A stretch of DNA of 64,000 bases from Escarpia spicata (GCA_963995525.1 OZ023213.1:43838190-43902189); one strand, 5' to 3'; positions 18,694-32,077 are shown, counted from the stretch's first letter. Notes: generated by a model from the letters alone, not told the origin. Translations and numbers: made by a program.

Positions 18694-19809
18694 AGTCACG
18701 AGTACCACAATTTTGCAGATCTTTTAATTACACATAAATATAAAGAAAAAGACGTTAAGATAACATCAGAATAGTTCAACTGCTTGACACCTACAAGCGT
18801 TTTCTTATAGTGCAATCATTGCAATGAAATACCAATGATAGTTGTCCTTCCTCAGTATGATAACGTCAATGCAAAGCCATGTAATGTTACCCAAGTTTGT
18901 ATGATATGCTCCACATGTTCCAGTAACTGCAACTTTTACAAACAAGAATGAGAAAAACATGGCAATCCTCCCTAACTAGACACTTGAAAAAGTCTCCTGC
19001 AAATCGGTCTATTTCTGTCCTGCCTGGCATCCATCCTATTCTCTGCATCTTCTTGTTGCACTCATTACTAACTTCTGTACTAGATGAGATTTCAGCTTCC
19101 CGTATTTCCAACACACTTCTCCATAATATCTTTCTATGATTACTATTTTTTCAAAATTATTTCCATGGATAAAGAAACAATTATGGTAAACTTTATGCAG
19201 TAGACTTGACATCCTTTAGAACTGTATTTATTTCAGTTTCAACAGGTCCGGGGACCCTGCAACATGCCTGACTGATAACAAGTTTAATGACATCAACTGG
19301 ATTTAATCAAAAGGAAAATAACATTATATATTATGCTACAAGTCCTAAAGAACATTATATATCTGAGATATAAACTACACTGAACTCTACACGTAATCTA
19401 CAATAATTCAAAGTACAGTGTCTTTGTACTCGGACCATCATCATGAACCCACAGTTTGGCACATCTTGCACTTAAAGATAAAACACACTGCCGATTATCT
19501 GAGATTTGCCAGTCACAGATAACCTGTCTGTCTGGCTACGATATGGAACATATCAGGAACTGCTCAGTTGTGTATCTCAAAGGGCAAAGAGGTCGTTCCC
19601 ACAATGGTCTACGTAACTATGTTTTGACAAAAGGAACCAATTCATAGTAATACGTTTTTTTAATTGTAACTACTTAACAGTCCAGTGGATAGGTGCAGGA
19701 AAATGATGGAGTCGTGCACTTTTTGATAAAAGCAAGACACTTTGCTCACCTGTTCTATACACCAATGGAACCATTTTAAAGATTGGAGGCATTCCAGATT
19801 TTGCTACAT

Positions 19810-20330
19810 TCAGAAATGGCCATTTAAAAAAATGGCCGCCAAATTCAATTTCCCAATATCGTAATAACCGCGTTATATAGAGCAACAATGTTTGTGTCTA
19901 GATATGTTTTAGGGGTCAAAGAATTTAGATTTGTTATTTTTTGACTTCTTGGACATTCACACAGCCATTTTTTAAGATGGCGTTCAAATGTAAAGATATC
20001 TTAATAACTACATTACGTAGAGCTGCATTGTTTATGTTTTTGAATAGGATAGTGATTACAAAATATAACTTTTTTACCTCCATCGACATGCCTACTTCCG
20101 CCATTTATAAAGATGGCACCCACCAAAGCATATTATTCCCATATCCCAAGAACTGTCACAAAATTGATGTCGAAATGGGTGTTTTCTAGATACAATGATT
20201 TTAAATACATTACTTTTGACCTTCATTGACTTTAAAATATATCCGTCATTTTGAAAGATCGCAGCAGACAAAGCCTGTTATTCCCGTATCTGACTATGAG
20301 TCGTGCACCTAAATATAGTAAAAACACATC
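19810..20330. repeat. Diverged tandem repeat, about 145-bp unit
   Basis: About three related blocks in which a phrase like CCATTTTTTAAGATGGCG or CCATTTATAAAGATGGCA is followed by an AT-rich stretch containing TTGTTTATG or TTGTTTGTG and ATTACA or ACATTAC. The copies are strongly diverged, so this is an old repeat in SERCA intron 3. Confidence 0.45.
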
Positions 20331-23300
20331 GGTTAGATTTATATAATGATTTACTGACACAGTTTCACGACTGTCAACTCGACTGATTTATCAAATGTTC
20401 GTTACCGTAAAAAGCGCTCTTTTACAATAACTTTCCATTTGCTAATGCACATTGTGCATGAAGCAGAGAAGTACAAGACCTATGTGTGATGTTGCGGCTG
20501 AATGCAAGACAGCCAGATGTCATTAGAGAGACAGCCAAAGTGATGAAGGAGGAACAGTTGGTACGGCAGCTGAACACATCCACAACCTTCACCAATACGG
20601 GGCACTCATATTATGACAAACATTACCTAATGCTCAAGAAGCTAAAATTCCTTTCTGCACCTCGCCCTTTGGTCGCCCATGAGGCCATGCTCCTAGAACT
20701 CAATCAATTTTAACTGACAGAACGGTCTTTTGTGCAATTTTGCTGATAAGAAAATATTCATGTTGATATCAGGAATGCTAACAATAACTATCACCAAGGG
20801 AACATTCTATTCTCCAACGACTGACAGTCAAGGTGAACCTCTGCTTGAAGCTACAAAGATGCATTTACATTATAAAACAGGACAATTTCACTGTGCTTGA
20901 TTAACTTGTAGTGCTCAAAACAGCCAAACATTTACAGCACGGCCAAAAACTTTCAACAAGATGCAACTGTATCTTAAAATGTAATTTGCACTTGCTACGG
21001 TGTATGTTGACTTGTGATGCAAGGTGCCATATTTTGGGGTTGCACCGAGGCCATTAAATTACATAGCCCACTGCGTTTCTGAGTAAACATCCCACAACAC
21101 ACTTATAAATAGAACGGATTGGGGTGGTCGACTGTTGCAGTAATTACTGGCCAACTTTTGTCCACATAAGAATCAGGCCCGAGATGACCCACCTTTCAAA
21201 AGTCTTCAAGGCCATTAGAGATGAAGTGAACTACTCAAGGGTTTTGTCTGACATGACATTGTAAATATAACTTCGAGAATGATATAACAAAATTATTTTG
21301 ACATTATTAAATTAAAGGTGACCTGGTAAATTAACCTGCCAAATCCTCATCAAATCTTACAACCATTACAACAAATTGGTCAATTAAATAATATATTAAA
21401 TAATGTAATAACACCAAATCCTGTTCAAATGTTTGATACTGCAATCAAGCAGTTTAATGGTTTGACAAAGTAACTTTTCTCAACGGAGGCCTATATCCAG
21501 CAACACAACAATTGTAGCGAAATTATCAACTGTTAAAAATAGTTAATTTGAATAAAATATTAAGAATTTAACCATACTGTTGAACAAACAATTTTGCCTA
21601 CCCTGGCTAGAGGTACTAGTGCTGATTAAGTAGTGAAGTAAATTTAGTTGTTATTCCATGACTATAACCATGTCACGTTTATCATGTTTTTAAAGAGCCA
21701 TCAAATGGGTGCCAACAATAGCCTACACATTGACCCTGTGTGGTATTTTACTTTAACTGGCAAACATACAATCACTACATGGAAAGAAACGACCTACAGT
21801 ATGGCTTGATGTTTCAGTGTTCCATCAAAAAGACACAACTTCCTTACTGAAATTGTCATATTATTATTATGTCAGATGCTAGGCCTATAATCGAGTTGTA
21901 CATAATTAAAAGAAATAAAAAATTAAAATCCTTCTGGTCATGAGGAAACCAAAAACCAAACCTAATTGGGTTAATATTGTCTGCAGCTATTACAAAAAAA
22001 TTACATTTATATTATTTTAAAATAAGTGTACATTTTTTGTATAACTTTTTTTATATACTTGTAAGTAGTTACATATTTCAGAAATTAAAAGAAGGCAAGT
22101 CAAATGCAGAATAAAACAGGACAAATTCTTCAAATCATTACAATGTTCCCATCTCCTAATGACCTTAACAAGCTTATTTGACTGAACTCAGCTGTTGTTT
22201 TAGACTTTGTGTAAAAAAAACACACCAGCTAATTAGTTAGTAGAAACAACATTAGAACCAGTACTACAGCTGCTGCTATCGACGAGAACTCAATTAACTG
22301 AAGTCTAAACACCCGAGGCAAAACACAATTGTTTACCCATTGACATTAATTATTTATAGCTAGTGTATACTCAAAAGTACTGGTACCTATCAGAATAGAC
22401 TGAAATTTGACACCAAAAAGCAGATACTTGATGTATCCTTTATAATTATACGATAAACTACAGGTTTATTTTATGGAAAAGATATCCATGGTAATTATTA
22501 TTATGAAAGTAATGGATGCCTCCACATATGGACTTATTTTCTGAAGAATTTGCAATACTAAGCAACTCTGTGGAGAACTTTGCAAATGGCGATGAGGGAT
22601 AGGGACAACTGACAACAGACGGTTAGAACCAACAGTGTTCAACCACAATGGCCAAAACGAATGCGTAAGAGTGAATTCTAAGCAAAATATAGACAAGCAA
22701 GGAGAATTATTGCATTACCCCCGTATTTATGCCCATTTGTACCAGTAACATTACAGGGTTATTCATAACATGAATGATGTTATGTTCCAGTGGTGAACAA
22801 ATCGAATGCTTGCTAACTGTGACTCCATGTAAACGGTGCAATGCTTCAGGGGAAGCCCTCCCGATTAGTCTTCCATGAAATTATCTTTCCTGCTCTCCAG
22901 AGCTACACAGCCTAAGATTGATCTACAAGCTTTGATGCTGCTCAGAGGCTAAAATAACTGCACAGCACTTTACTGGCCTGGCCCTATCTTGGGTGAGGAA
23001 ACCACTGCACTGGCAAACACGAACCATGACATGAACAGTTATATTTACTGCACCTGATAGACACGCAGGGCTAGACAGGACACGTCAGGGTGCACATTTC
23101 CTCAGCACGTGCTGAGTAGGTACTTGCAGCGATAGGAGAAATATGTTCCTCAAAACTACTAAAGGTGGAAGAACTCGAGGACACAAAGTAACATTACATT
23201 AACAACACTGTACATATGGCATTTAAGAAAATACTCAGTTCAATTTGTCCAATTTAAATCACAAATTAAGCAGTTTATTTCAGCATAGTGTATTGCTAAA

Positions 23301-23528
23301 TTATATTGTTATCGAATCATACAACTGTGGACTTAAACGTTGTCCAATTTGCCATATTAGTCAATAAGAAATTGCTTCTTTGAACATCAAATGTAGCTGG
23401 CTTTGACATTTTGAATAAGAAATCATGGAACACTTGTCATTAATTTGCCTTGGCTAACAAACTTCCTTATAGTTAAATCCTCATGCACAAAGCAGTTAAT
23501 CCATTCATGGACGGTCTGTCTTCTATTG

Positions 23529-24063
23529 TTATTGTACTTTAATTCAGTTATTATAACATGCTATCAGCAAAGGTATGAGAAATTATATAAATTATATTAA
23601 CACCAGGTTAGACCACATCGTGCAAATCTGCACCGTTTATACATGTATATTTCTCAAACAATCAAACATCTTTCCATGAAAGAAGTCCTTTGGTTCTCTA
23701 ATGGATTTGTATTTACAAAGTGGAATACATTATATTACACTACAAGTACATTACTGTGCTTTTAATTTAGCCTATAGTAAGTGGCCTTGGCAGGTGCCCA
23801 ATCTACTTATTGTACTTTAATTAAATTATTATAACATGCTATCAGCAAAGATATGAGAAATGATATAAATTATATTAACACCAGGTTAGACCACATCGTG
23901 CAATCCGTATATTTCTCAACCAATCAAACATCTTTCCATGAAAGAAGTCCTTTGTTGTCTAATGGATTTTTATCTACAAAGTGGAATACATTATACTACA
24001 CTACAAGTACTGTACTTGTAATTTAGTCTATAGTAAGTGGCCTTGGCAGGTGCTCAATCTACT
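23529..24063. repeat. Local tandem duplication of about 270 bp
   Basis: The block beginning TTGTACTTTAATTNA near 23,530 and ending GGCAGGTGCCCAATCTACT near 23,805 is repeated immediately after, ending GGCAGGTGCTCAATCTACT near 24,063. The second copy has lost a short segment near CATCGTGCAA and has other substitutions. It is intronic. Confidence 0.85.
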
Positions 24064-24805
24064 GACCATTAATAACTTATTCAATGGAGCCATGTCACTG
24101 ATACAGAAATGCCAGGTCCACAAAAGCCACATTGTAAATTACTACACAATATCTAGACTGCATATCTACCACAATCAGGAAATAAAATTGCCAAGAGCAG
24201 GAACACGTAGATAATGCACCAGGTAGTGATTTACAAGTTGGAAATTTACTGCAAACAGGAAGTGTCACAACTAAAGTACAAACTTATGCTAATATGCTTG
24301 AATAATTATAAATTAAATTGACAGCCATAAGATAATTTTAATTATGATCTTCCAATAACTCTGATTGTACGATTTACTCAATTTCTATTTTATAAAAATA
24401 AGAAACTGGTGTTAAAAATAATTGCAAATTATCTGTTCTTGCTCACCAAAAATACATGATAAGACTTGTATTACTGTATCTATATCCTCAGGACATTGGG
24501 CTCAGAGGTGCAACAAACATGAATCAGTAGATGTTACATTTTGAAAGGAGACTCACAGATGTCATCATTACAGTAAGGAAAGCTAATCCTAGAACTTGGA
24601 CAGGGTGTAGCTGAATGTCACTATGTGTGTGCAAGGAGACAGTTTATGGAACTTCTGCAGATGGTGAGATGCATGAATGGCTAGAGCTGTTCAATTATAC
24701 CAATACAGTGTGAAGCACCAGGCGACTACATGCACGTATGAGTGCGCTACAATGTGGTCATGTCTGCAGGCACAGACTAGACATGCAAACATGCACACAC
24801 ACGAG

Positions 24806-26003
24806 CAGGGTTCATACAGAATGAGCAAAGTCAAATTCAAGAACATTCAAGAACATTTTCGGGGGAAAAAGTATGACTTTTCATTAACATTTTTAGAAGC
24901 GCTATAAAGAAAAAATGTCATTATTTAATGTCATGTATTTATACATTTCCACTAGAAATTTTTATTGTGTGTAGGTGTTTTTTTGACAAGTTTTGATTAG
25001 AAGATTATCACAGAAGACTATTAAACTCTAATTAAATTGCTTTTCACAATCATAACAATGGCAATGACGCTTAGTGCGTCATGTTTTCACTAAGATTCTC
25101 ATTAGGCTAACTGTGCACATAATTTCTCAGTGAGTCTGAGATATTGCCTGTGGAAGTCAGTCTTAGCAAGTCCAAGATGTGATATTTATTTTTCAAAATG
25201 TTGTCTTTTGCTCTGCCTTACCCTAGCCTAGGGCTAGGCTTGGCCTTTAAAGTTTAATGATATGCTTTATTATTTTGGCAATCTTTTACTTAACTTGCTT
25301 AAATTATTAGCAGTGTCTGCCTAAAGTTCCTCTTTCGGGGAGTAAAATATTATTTATATATTGTCAATCTAATACATTTTTTCTGGAGCTTCCTTCCTTC
25401 ATTCGATTTCTTACATTTTATATTTGACTTAGGCTTGCAATGCCTGTGCGTGTGTGATGACAATTGACAGGCGATGTCCACATTATTTTGACATCGTTCC
25501 GTGCATCGCACTAACTTCTGAATGTCACAGCGATCGTTCACAACCCAATTTTTATAATCACCATCCAGTAACCCCTCATCTCTGAATCAAGATTTAAAAT
25601 AAACAATATGGACGTTGGCAAGTGACCGCACACATGGAGAAAGAGCGCATCTGATTGGTTCACGCATTCACATGGCGACATCTAGCGATTATGCATACTG
25701 CTATTTCATGTGGTGCCATCTACTGAATTGTGTTACCGCTCATTTTCATCTTCTGCCATGTTGTTTTTGCAAAATTGTCAGAACCACCGATTTTTTTAAG
25801 ACAAAAATTACTGACGGATTCCAAAAAATATTATTACAATTATTTTGTCGACAACTCGTCACTAATGTGCTTGAATGTTCATGAAAATCTGATTCAAGAA
25901 CATTCAAGAACATCCAGTGAAATTCAAGAACATTCGAGGGTACTCGAACGAAAAAATCAAATCCAAGAACATTCAAGACTTTCGGGGACCTGTGCGAACC
26001 CTG
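24806..26003. mobile_element. hAT-like non-autonomous element
   Basis: A region bounded by imperfect inverted termini: the left begins CAGGGTTCATACAG and the right, read inward, begins CAGGGTTCGCACAG (12 of 14 match). The CAGGG start is typical of hAT-superfamily transposons. The motif TTCAAGAACATTC or close variants is repeated several times just inside both ends, like subterminal transposase-binding repeats, and TTCGGGG occurs near both ends. I could not see a clear 8-bp target duplication, which weakens the call. Short ORFs inside it (both strands around 25.6-26.1 kb) look incidental. Confidence 0.55.
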
Positions 26004-26546
26004 CGCATGCTCCTGGCAATTGGAGGAATGATTGGACACTACACACAGATGTACAAAGATACATACAGAATGAAACATACAAATGTGTACACTCACACAC
26101 ATACATGTATACACAAGTAGAGGAATTCGACATATACAAAAACAGAGGGGAAATGTTTCAAAAAATAATTTGAAATATTTAATTATAGATAAAGATATTT
26201 AAAAACAAATTGTAATCTTGCAATTTACACAATTCTTTGTAGAGAATATAAATGGAACATAAAGTTGCATTCCAGGCGAGGCAATTCATGGCTGTTTCTT
26301 GCGCAAGAAACATTGGGAGAGAAAGAGACAACTGCTCATGAATGATAGATCATGTATGTTTTTCTCTGAAATATGCAACCTGAGTTTTACACCCACACAC
26401 TCATGCAGAAGTAGCTTGTGGCAAAGATGGACTACAAAGACAGGGAACTCAGTACACACAAGCACGCACTTCAGTTGACTTACAAAACGAAATATCGCAA
26501 AAATGCAGAATTTGGCAAGAAGAAATAATAAAGAAAGTATACTCAC

Positions 26547-26629
26547 GAAGGATATCGTGGCTGCTAGTAATAAAATCTTGACTAGAAGATCATCGAACTG
26601 TTCTAATACGAGCTCCCACAGAGATTTTC
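26547..26629 (-). CDS. SERCA: SERCA coding exon 3 (M1 helix)
   Basis: An 83-nt exon encoding residues 46-73, from [20 protein letters not shown] through LLAATISF. It carries the amphipathic approach and the body of transmembrane helix M1, including the acidic residues E51, E55 and D58-D59 at the cytosolic Ca2+ entrance. Numbering aligns without gaps to vertebrate SERCA. The acceptor is ...TTTCTTGCAG and the donor is GTGAGT. It starts with two bases of the Gly46 codon and ends at a codon boundary, as the neighbours require. The following intron is the largest in the window (13.3 kb). Confidence 0.95.
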
Positions 26630-28158
26630 CTGCAAGAAAAAAACGTGAAATATATGATCTTGAGTGAATGATGAAATAGTTGAGTAGTGAATAACTAGTA
26701 ATTTCATGCAAAACATTAAACGAATTCTGGTCAGTACTTCGTTTTATGTTTTCCTGAAAGATTTAATTCATTAATGAAATATTAGCATAATGAATAACTG
26801 TATTGTGTAATTACACAAATATTGTGGTAATCAGATGTATACACCAGACTGTTTCCAATTGTAAAATTGTGTTTTTATCAGAAATAAATGTTGTGACTTG
26901 GAAGGCACACTGTGGAATCGGTATCAAATAAGACCGCCCATATTGCAGGAAATCAATCAATTTTACCTGGCATGTCTGGCCAGAATTGACATTTCCTATC
27001 CTTGTGCACCTGAACACTTCATACGACTGCAATATGGCCTCTGACTCTGATATTTTCTTGCACATTTTCAGTGTCAAGATTAAATAGGCGCACACTGCTG
27101 CTGTATTGACTAAGGAGTGGTTCTGCTGTCTAACAATATATGAGGCCTGTAGCACGCGCATGCAGCGTGAATGAGGCCTGCACTGACAAAGATACCATTG
27201 ACAAGCAAGGAGCATCAAGTTATTCATTAATTTACCAACATACCCTGACAAAGGATACATCACGCTAGCTAACCAAATTAGCACCCCATTATCACTCACC
27301 CATTAGCACTGGTGGGATGATGAAAATTAAATTATTTTGCTATCCCTGATAGACAGCAATAGCAACTATAATTATTTTTGTAAACCCATTAGTTTGTAAC
27401 TTATTAAATATTACAATCTACATCTTCATTCCTGAATACCAAATATAGTCACTATGGCAAAATATAGTAATTGTTAGTTGCTTGCTTATGTCGAGTCTGT
27501 GCCTCAAATCATAACGACTTTCCAAATTGTCTATCTTACAAATCTTGCAGTTTTAATTTACTTAAGATAACTATTAGTTAGCTGTATATTATAAAAGCAA
27601 CCCATGGCCAAATCAATAACAATTGTTCGTGTTTATATTATTCTGCCTTGTGTGTACGATGGCACAGGAATTGAGCAATAGTGTTTATATTTCACCAAAT
27701 TTGTTTATTTAAAAACACATCCAACATTAGAAAAGCTGCATAGTTGTTGAAACCAACATGCAACAGCTTTGTTTCAGATGAAACACACCGATGCCTTCAT
27801 CAAATGACAACATCAATATTTTTTCTTTCTTTCTGGGTTCTGCAGAAATGCTGGCCTGTGCAAACAGTGTGCATACAAAGTCTAATGATCTCCAAGTAAC
27901 AGATGCTTCAGCAGTAGTCACTAGATGGCAGCAGTGTAAGGGAGCACTTGGCAGCTGCTGCTACAACTTCAGCTGATTGCAACACTGGACTTACAAATGT
28001 GAGGCAATTTTCCTCACTGGCAACGATAAGGAAATATGGGTGTGATGTTTCAACAGGTTCATGTAATCTTTGATAGTATTGGTATTAAAAAGGACTTGTG
28101 CAAAGTTTGTATAATTATATTATAAGGCAACTTAAAATAATAAGTAAACATAGCATAC
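26630..28158 (-). other. SERCA intron 2 (1.5 kb)
   Basis: The intron between exons 2 and 3. It includes a 162-codon open frame at 26,811-27,299 on the minus strand. I judge this to be chance, because it lacks splice context and family resemblance. Nothing else is recognised. Confidence 0.85.
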
Positions 28159-28176
28159 CTTCCTCTGCTGGCAGTT
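28159..28176 (-). CDS. SERCA: SERCA microexon 2 (18 nt)
   Basis: An 18-nt microexon with acceptor ...GTTTCAG and donor GTATGC. Joined to exon 1 it completes codon 40 and reads ELPAEE, then gives one base of Gly46. This is the invariant loop just before M1 in all SERCA pumps. The frame before and after it is exact (phase 1 in, phase 1 out). The same 18-nt exon exists in vertebrate ATP2A genes as I recall, so this is an ancient intron arrangement. It is far too short for any ORF scan and was found by asking what must join exons 1 and 3. Confidence 0.93.
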
Positions 28177-30862
28177 CTGAAACACCAAAAGAGAAACAAT
28201 TATTAAACCATATCACAATTGAACAGTAAATATAACTGCAGTGATGGAGGAACAGCTAAAAAATGGTACCTAATGTATACAGAAGTATAAATTATTGGTA
28301 AATAGTATGACTTTGTTATATTAAACAAATGTTTTTGTTCAATATTAATCTGATTGCAATGTAGTTGCTCAAACATTGTATCTGATATTTCTAGCAGTTA
28401 TGGTTTCCGCATGATAACTTTATCAAGAAGGGCAGGCATTGCCACAAAGGTTACCACATTACATAATACAAACACACAGCTGATAGACCTGAAGGCTGGG
28501 GCTGCTATTCCTACATCAGATAGGTCCTGCTAAGCAAACAGCGGCAGAAGCAGCTGTTTGTGGAACCAGCTAGAAGCCAGCTACCAGGCAAGATTCTAGT
28601 CATTACCAACAGAATGTATGCGCCCTATAGATGCCCAGCAGCTGTGTCTTGCCCACGTGTGCGGGCCTGCATGCATTCTGACAGCCAGGCCACTCAAGCG
28701 TGTGCATACACCAATGAACTGTGCAGGAACACTTCGAAATATCTACATCGTAATAATGACATTTTAATCTTTGGAGAACACCCCCACGTTGCATTTCTGG
28801 ACTGGCGTGTGTATCATGAAAATCTACCTAACATTGAGTTCAGTTGTTAGAACATCTAAAAATAAAAAAGCTATGAAGCATAGTTAGCATACATTCCAGA
28901 AATGTCTCAATATTTTAATAATTTTCTAAACGTTCACGTTTATGTTGTATGTTCCATTGAGCAACACTATAGACAATAATGAGTGAACCGGGTGTTAAGT
29001 CACACGGGTCTTATTTGCGCACGAGCCAAAAAATAGCTGTCTAGGTGATAGTCCATCAATTTTATGATTTTGGCAGAAACGCATACCTTATAATCTCATA
29101 TTTCAATGTCTAGTTTACTTGCCTTTGCTCGACAAACAATCCAAAACTATTTTACTGCAGGTACAAACCCATAGATTAAATTGATGATGAGAGTTTTTCA
29201 CAATATTGTGACTTAACCCTACAGGTGACCACTGGGCCAAATTTGGCCTGTGCGATCAGTGCAAAACTGGTCCCAGCCAACTTTTGGCCCAATTCAGTAT
29301 TACTCTAAAAAAAATTGTTTGCTAGATATCATTGGAAAGCTTAATTATTCTTCTTCCTATGGCATTTTTATTAATGAGTTTTATCGCGTTATGATTCAGT
29401 AATAGGTAATCACAACTAAGCTTTCAAATGTCGTAGTAGTAAATGCCCAAATATGACCGATTTTACTAAGCTTACATTTACATTCCCATTCATATGGTGA
29501 CTGGTCTAAGCCGGGAAATGGAGGTACCAATGAGGTACCAAAGCCCAACGATTGGTAAATTTAGGTCAATGGTCAGCTAATCAGTGCCTGGCTCTAAAAC
29601 GCTTTCTTGTTGACACTGGTTTCATTCCATCATGACGAAAGTTGGCTTAGTCCACCATTTTTTGTCTCACTTTCTTTGATGATATAAGTTGAATTATTTC
29701 AAATGTCCGAGTCAGTATATCAGACAATGCATGACAGTATTTGTGGATCAAGTTATTATACTAGTTCAGACAGTTATACAGACTTTGGGAGGGGGTATGA
29801 AGTGATAATAAAAGGTCTTTTTGCCAACAAAATGATAGCTCAATCATATTTCTGCAATAAGTATTAGCAAAGTTGTGATTTTTAAAAGCACCCCTATAAA
29901 TACCTCCAAATTGTGTACGTTGTGAAAGTTTACTGTTGGTCACCTGTAGGGTTAATACCCACTTTGGTGTGGCTGGTCACATACATGAAAAATGTATAAA
30001 TCGATTGTTCTGGTAATGAGCTCTACTAGTCTATGTTAACACTTAATCACTAAGTTTAATGCACAGAAGTTCATGCAGTGGTCACTGTGTTTGTGGTGAA
30101 GCTTTTTTCATTGCAGATTCACCCATTTCCATTTGATTTTATATATATTATGGACACCGTCTTTTCCGCTTGTTGGCTTCCCATTTATTAATAATGTCTC
30201 GTTACTATTTCACTCGGTTTGATGTTGATTCTATTATTTAACGTAACTTATGCCCTTCCGCTTCAAACATATGATATGACCGTTATTCATTAATGTGACT
30301 TTGGACTCGGTGAGTGCGAAATTTGTTATATTTAAGAATTGACATGTTTAACCACATACCGGTATTATTGACTATTAATGAATTGAGAACCCACTAATTG
30401 CATCATTTTATACTACATAAATTATAACCTGATTCCTGATAGTGGTGTTAGCGCAAAGTTAGTACACCTACTGTAGCGTAGGTTGTGCCACGTGAAACGT
30501 GGCTTCCGTTCAGTCAACAAACATGGCATGTCAAGTTAGCGACATCGACAGCCAGCATGATTATTTTGTGTATTCAATCGTCATAATATCGGCATACGTC
30601 CAACGAGAGACATCGTGATAACTGAAAGGGGTGGGTAAGTGCCAGTTGTGTGATAAACCAAACGACAGGGAATCGGATAAGATAATTCGCGTGTATGAAC
30701 ACTACAGGATGTGAAAACATTCAACTTAAAATGTTCAAGGTCGACGAATGAAAGAGTCCAGCTTCGACAGCCGAGCTAGGCGGCGTTCATTCATTTGACT
30801 TAACAATTAATCACCCAATCCAAATTATGCTTATTGGTTTTAAAATCAAATACGGGACTTAC
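28177..30862 (-). other. SERCA intron 1 (2.7 kb)
   Basis: The intron between exons 1 and 2. It contains a 735-bp piggyBac-type element (29.2-29.95 kb). The exon-proximal part (30.45-30.85 kb) is richer in CpG than the rest and could hold regulatory sequence, but no specific site is claimed. Confidence 0.85.
29213..29955. mobile_element. Second piggyBac-type element with TTAA flanks
   Basis: A 735-bp element (29,217-29,951) flanked by TTAA on both sides, with perfect 15-bp terminal inverted repeats (CCCTACAGGTGACCA at each end). These termini differ from the element at 17.6 kb, so this is a separate family. A 54-codon ORF at 29,703-29,867 on the plus strand begins MSESVYQTMHDSICGSSYYT and is rich in Ser, Asp and Tyr. 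It may be a remnant of a transposase N-terminus, but the resemblance is only compositional. It is located in SERCA intron 1. Confidence 0.85.
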
Positions 30863-30980
30863 CATTTATACCATATTTTGCCAAAGCTTCCTTCAGTTGG
30901 TCATCGCTAAGTCCAGTAGTTTCTTCTGTTTTGAAGTAGTGAAGCACTTCGGGCACGGATTTCGTGTGCGAGTCTTCCAT
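30863..30980 (-). CDS. SERCA: SERCA calcium pump, coding exon 1
   Basis: First coding exon of a sarco/endoplasmic-reticulum Ca2+-ATPase (P2A-type ATPase), which pumps cytosolic Ca2+ into the ER lumen using ATP. It encodes residues 1-39 plus one base of codon 40, starting MEDSHTKSVPEVLHYF and ending ALAKYGIN. This is the cytosolic N-terminal helix pair that forms part of the actuator domain. The start ATG has an A-rich upstream context with G at +4 (AAAAATGG), and no other Met fits the family N-terminus, which begins ME(D/N).HTK. The exon ends at a strong donor (GTAAGT). Its 118-nt length matches the first coding exon of vertebrate ATP2A genes as I recall them. The next exon is 2.7 kb downstream on the minus strand. 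Confidence 0.95.
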
Positions 30981-31600
30981 TTTTGTGGCTAATTCAGCGC
31001 AAAACTGTCAATAATATATTGCTCTGATGCTGTTTCTATACCCTTTCGGGCAACCGACCCTCTGTGGATGGGACCAGGATGGACTGGTTCGAAAAATCAA
31101 AGGTAGAAACGATGTAATTCCAGCTGATTCCCCCAATTTTGACAACATCCACACATAATGCACCACCAGTGCAAGAAGAGAGCACGAACGTTTTGGGATC
31201 GTCTCTAGTAATCGGGCAGCATGAATTGTTGCAGGGGAGGGATGATTATCTCATTTTATGTATGCCTTGATATATGAACAGTTCTTGTTATGTGTGCAAC
31301 CACAAGTGTATTTAGTAATATTCATGTGTGTTGTAAAATATATTAACTGTTATTAAAAAAAAAATGTATTTCTTAAAGTCATAACCGGAACTCAGTCGAC
31401 CCCTCATCTCAATAATGGTCATAGTCTAGATAGATCATGGTACCACGCGGACCTCAATGTGTAGCTATTTCATTGGTTTTAGCTGCGTCACATGACTTAT
31501 GTCGTCCATATAGCAAATGACGTCAATGGAAATGTTATTCTGGGATTCCACTCATTAGACGTCTATCATGACATAACTGCAAGCATCTTTGTAACGCCAC
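30981..31600 (-). promoter_or_regulatory. Candidate SERCA promoter and 5' UTR
   Basis: Sequence immediately upstream of the SERCA ATG. Reading on the minus strand, a TATA-like GTATAGAAA lies around 31,052-31,060, about 75 bp before the ATG. A perfect palindromic cAMP-response element TGACGTCA is at 31,518-31,525, and a CCAAT-type motif (ATTGG on the plus strand) is near 31,471. Whether a separate non-coding first exon exists cannot be decided from sequence; an acceptor-like CATCCACAG occurs near 31,063-31,071. The transcription start is inferred, not seen. Confidence 0.4.
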
Positions 31601-32077
31601 TAGCGTGTATCCGAGCTCACAAGATTGGCGAGATAATTTGGAACCGTCTGGTTTCGGTGCTTGATTACATTTATTTAACGCTACGGGCCTGCTGCGAAAG
31701 CGTGTTTTTTCAGACAGGTAGAGCTGCTAAAGAAGCGTATTGACTATTGAGTATTGTGTGACTGACATGCAATTGTAGTCTACTAACTAGACTAGAGCAG
31801 GCAATCTAGCCTGCCTCTAGACTGTACTCTGTCTCTAGTCTAGACATTTGACAAATCATGCATCGGATCACTATGTCAGAAGTATCTAGAGCTCTAGACT
31901 ATATATATATATGTATATATTATATATATGTATATATATTTATATATATATTTACACATATTTATATTATATACATTATATGACTACCAGATGAGTAATA
32001 TAGGTTGTCTGCGGTAAATCTGCGGTGGCGTTTGTGCAGAGTCTCGTGACTATAGTATATCGGTTGGTTATGCGACC
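31601..32077. other. Intergenic, with TA-rich microsatellite
   Basis: No gene is supported. A TA-rich stretch occupies about 31,898-31,960. Just before it (about 31,775-31,890) several CTAGA-containing phrases recur, such as CTCTAGACT. Confidence 0.6.

Noticed and set aside
26811..27299. 162-codon minus-strand ORF in SERCA intron 2
   Set aside because: No recognisable family, no splice support; compositionally like translated intron, so treated as chance.
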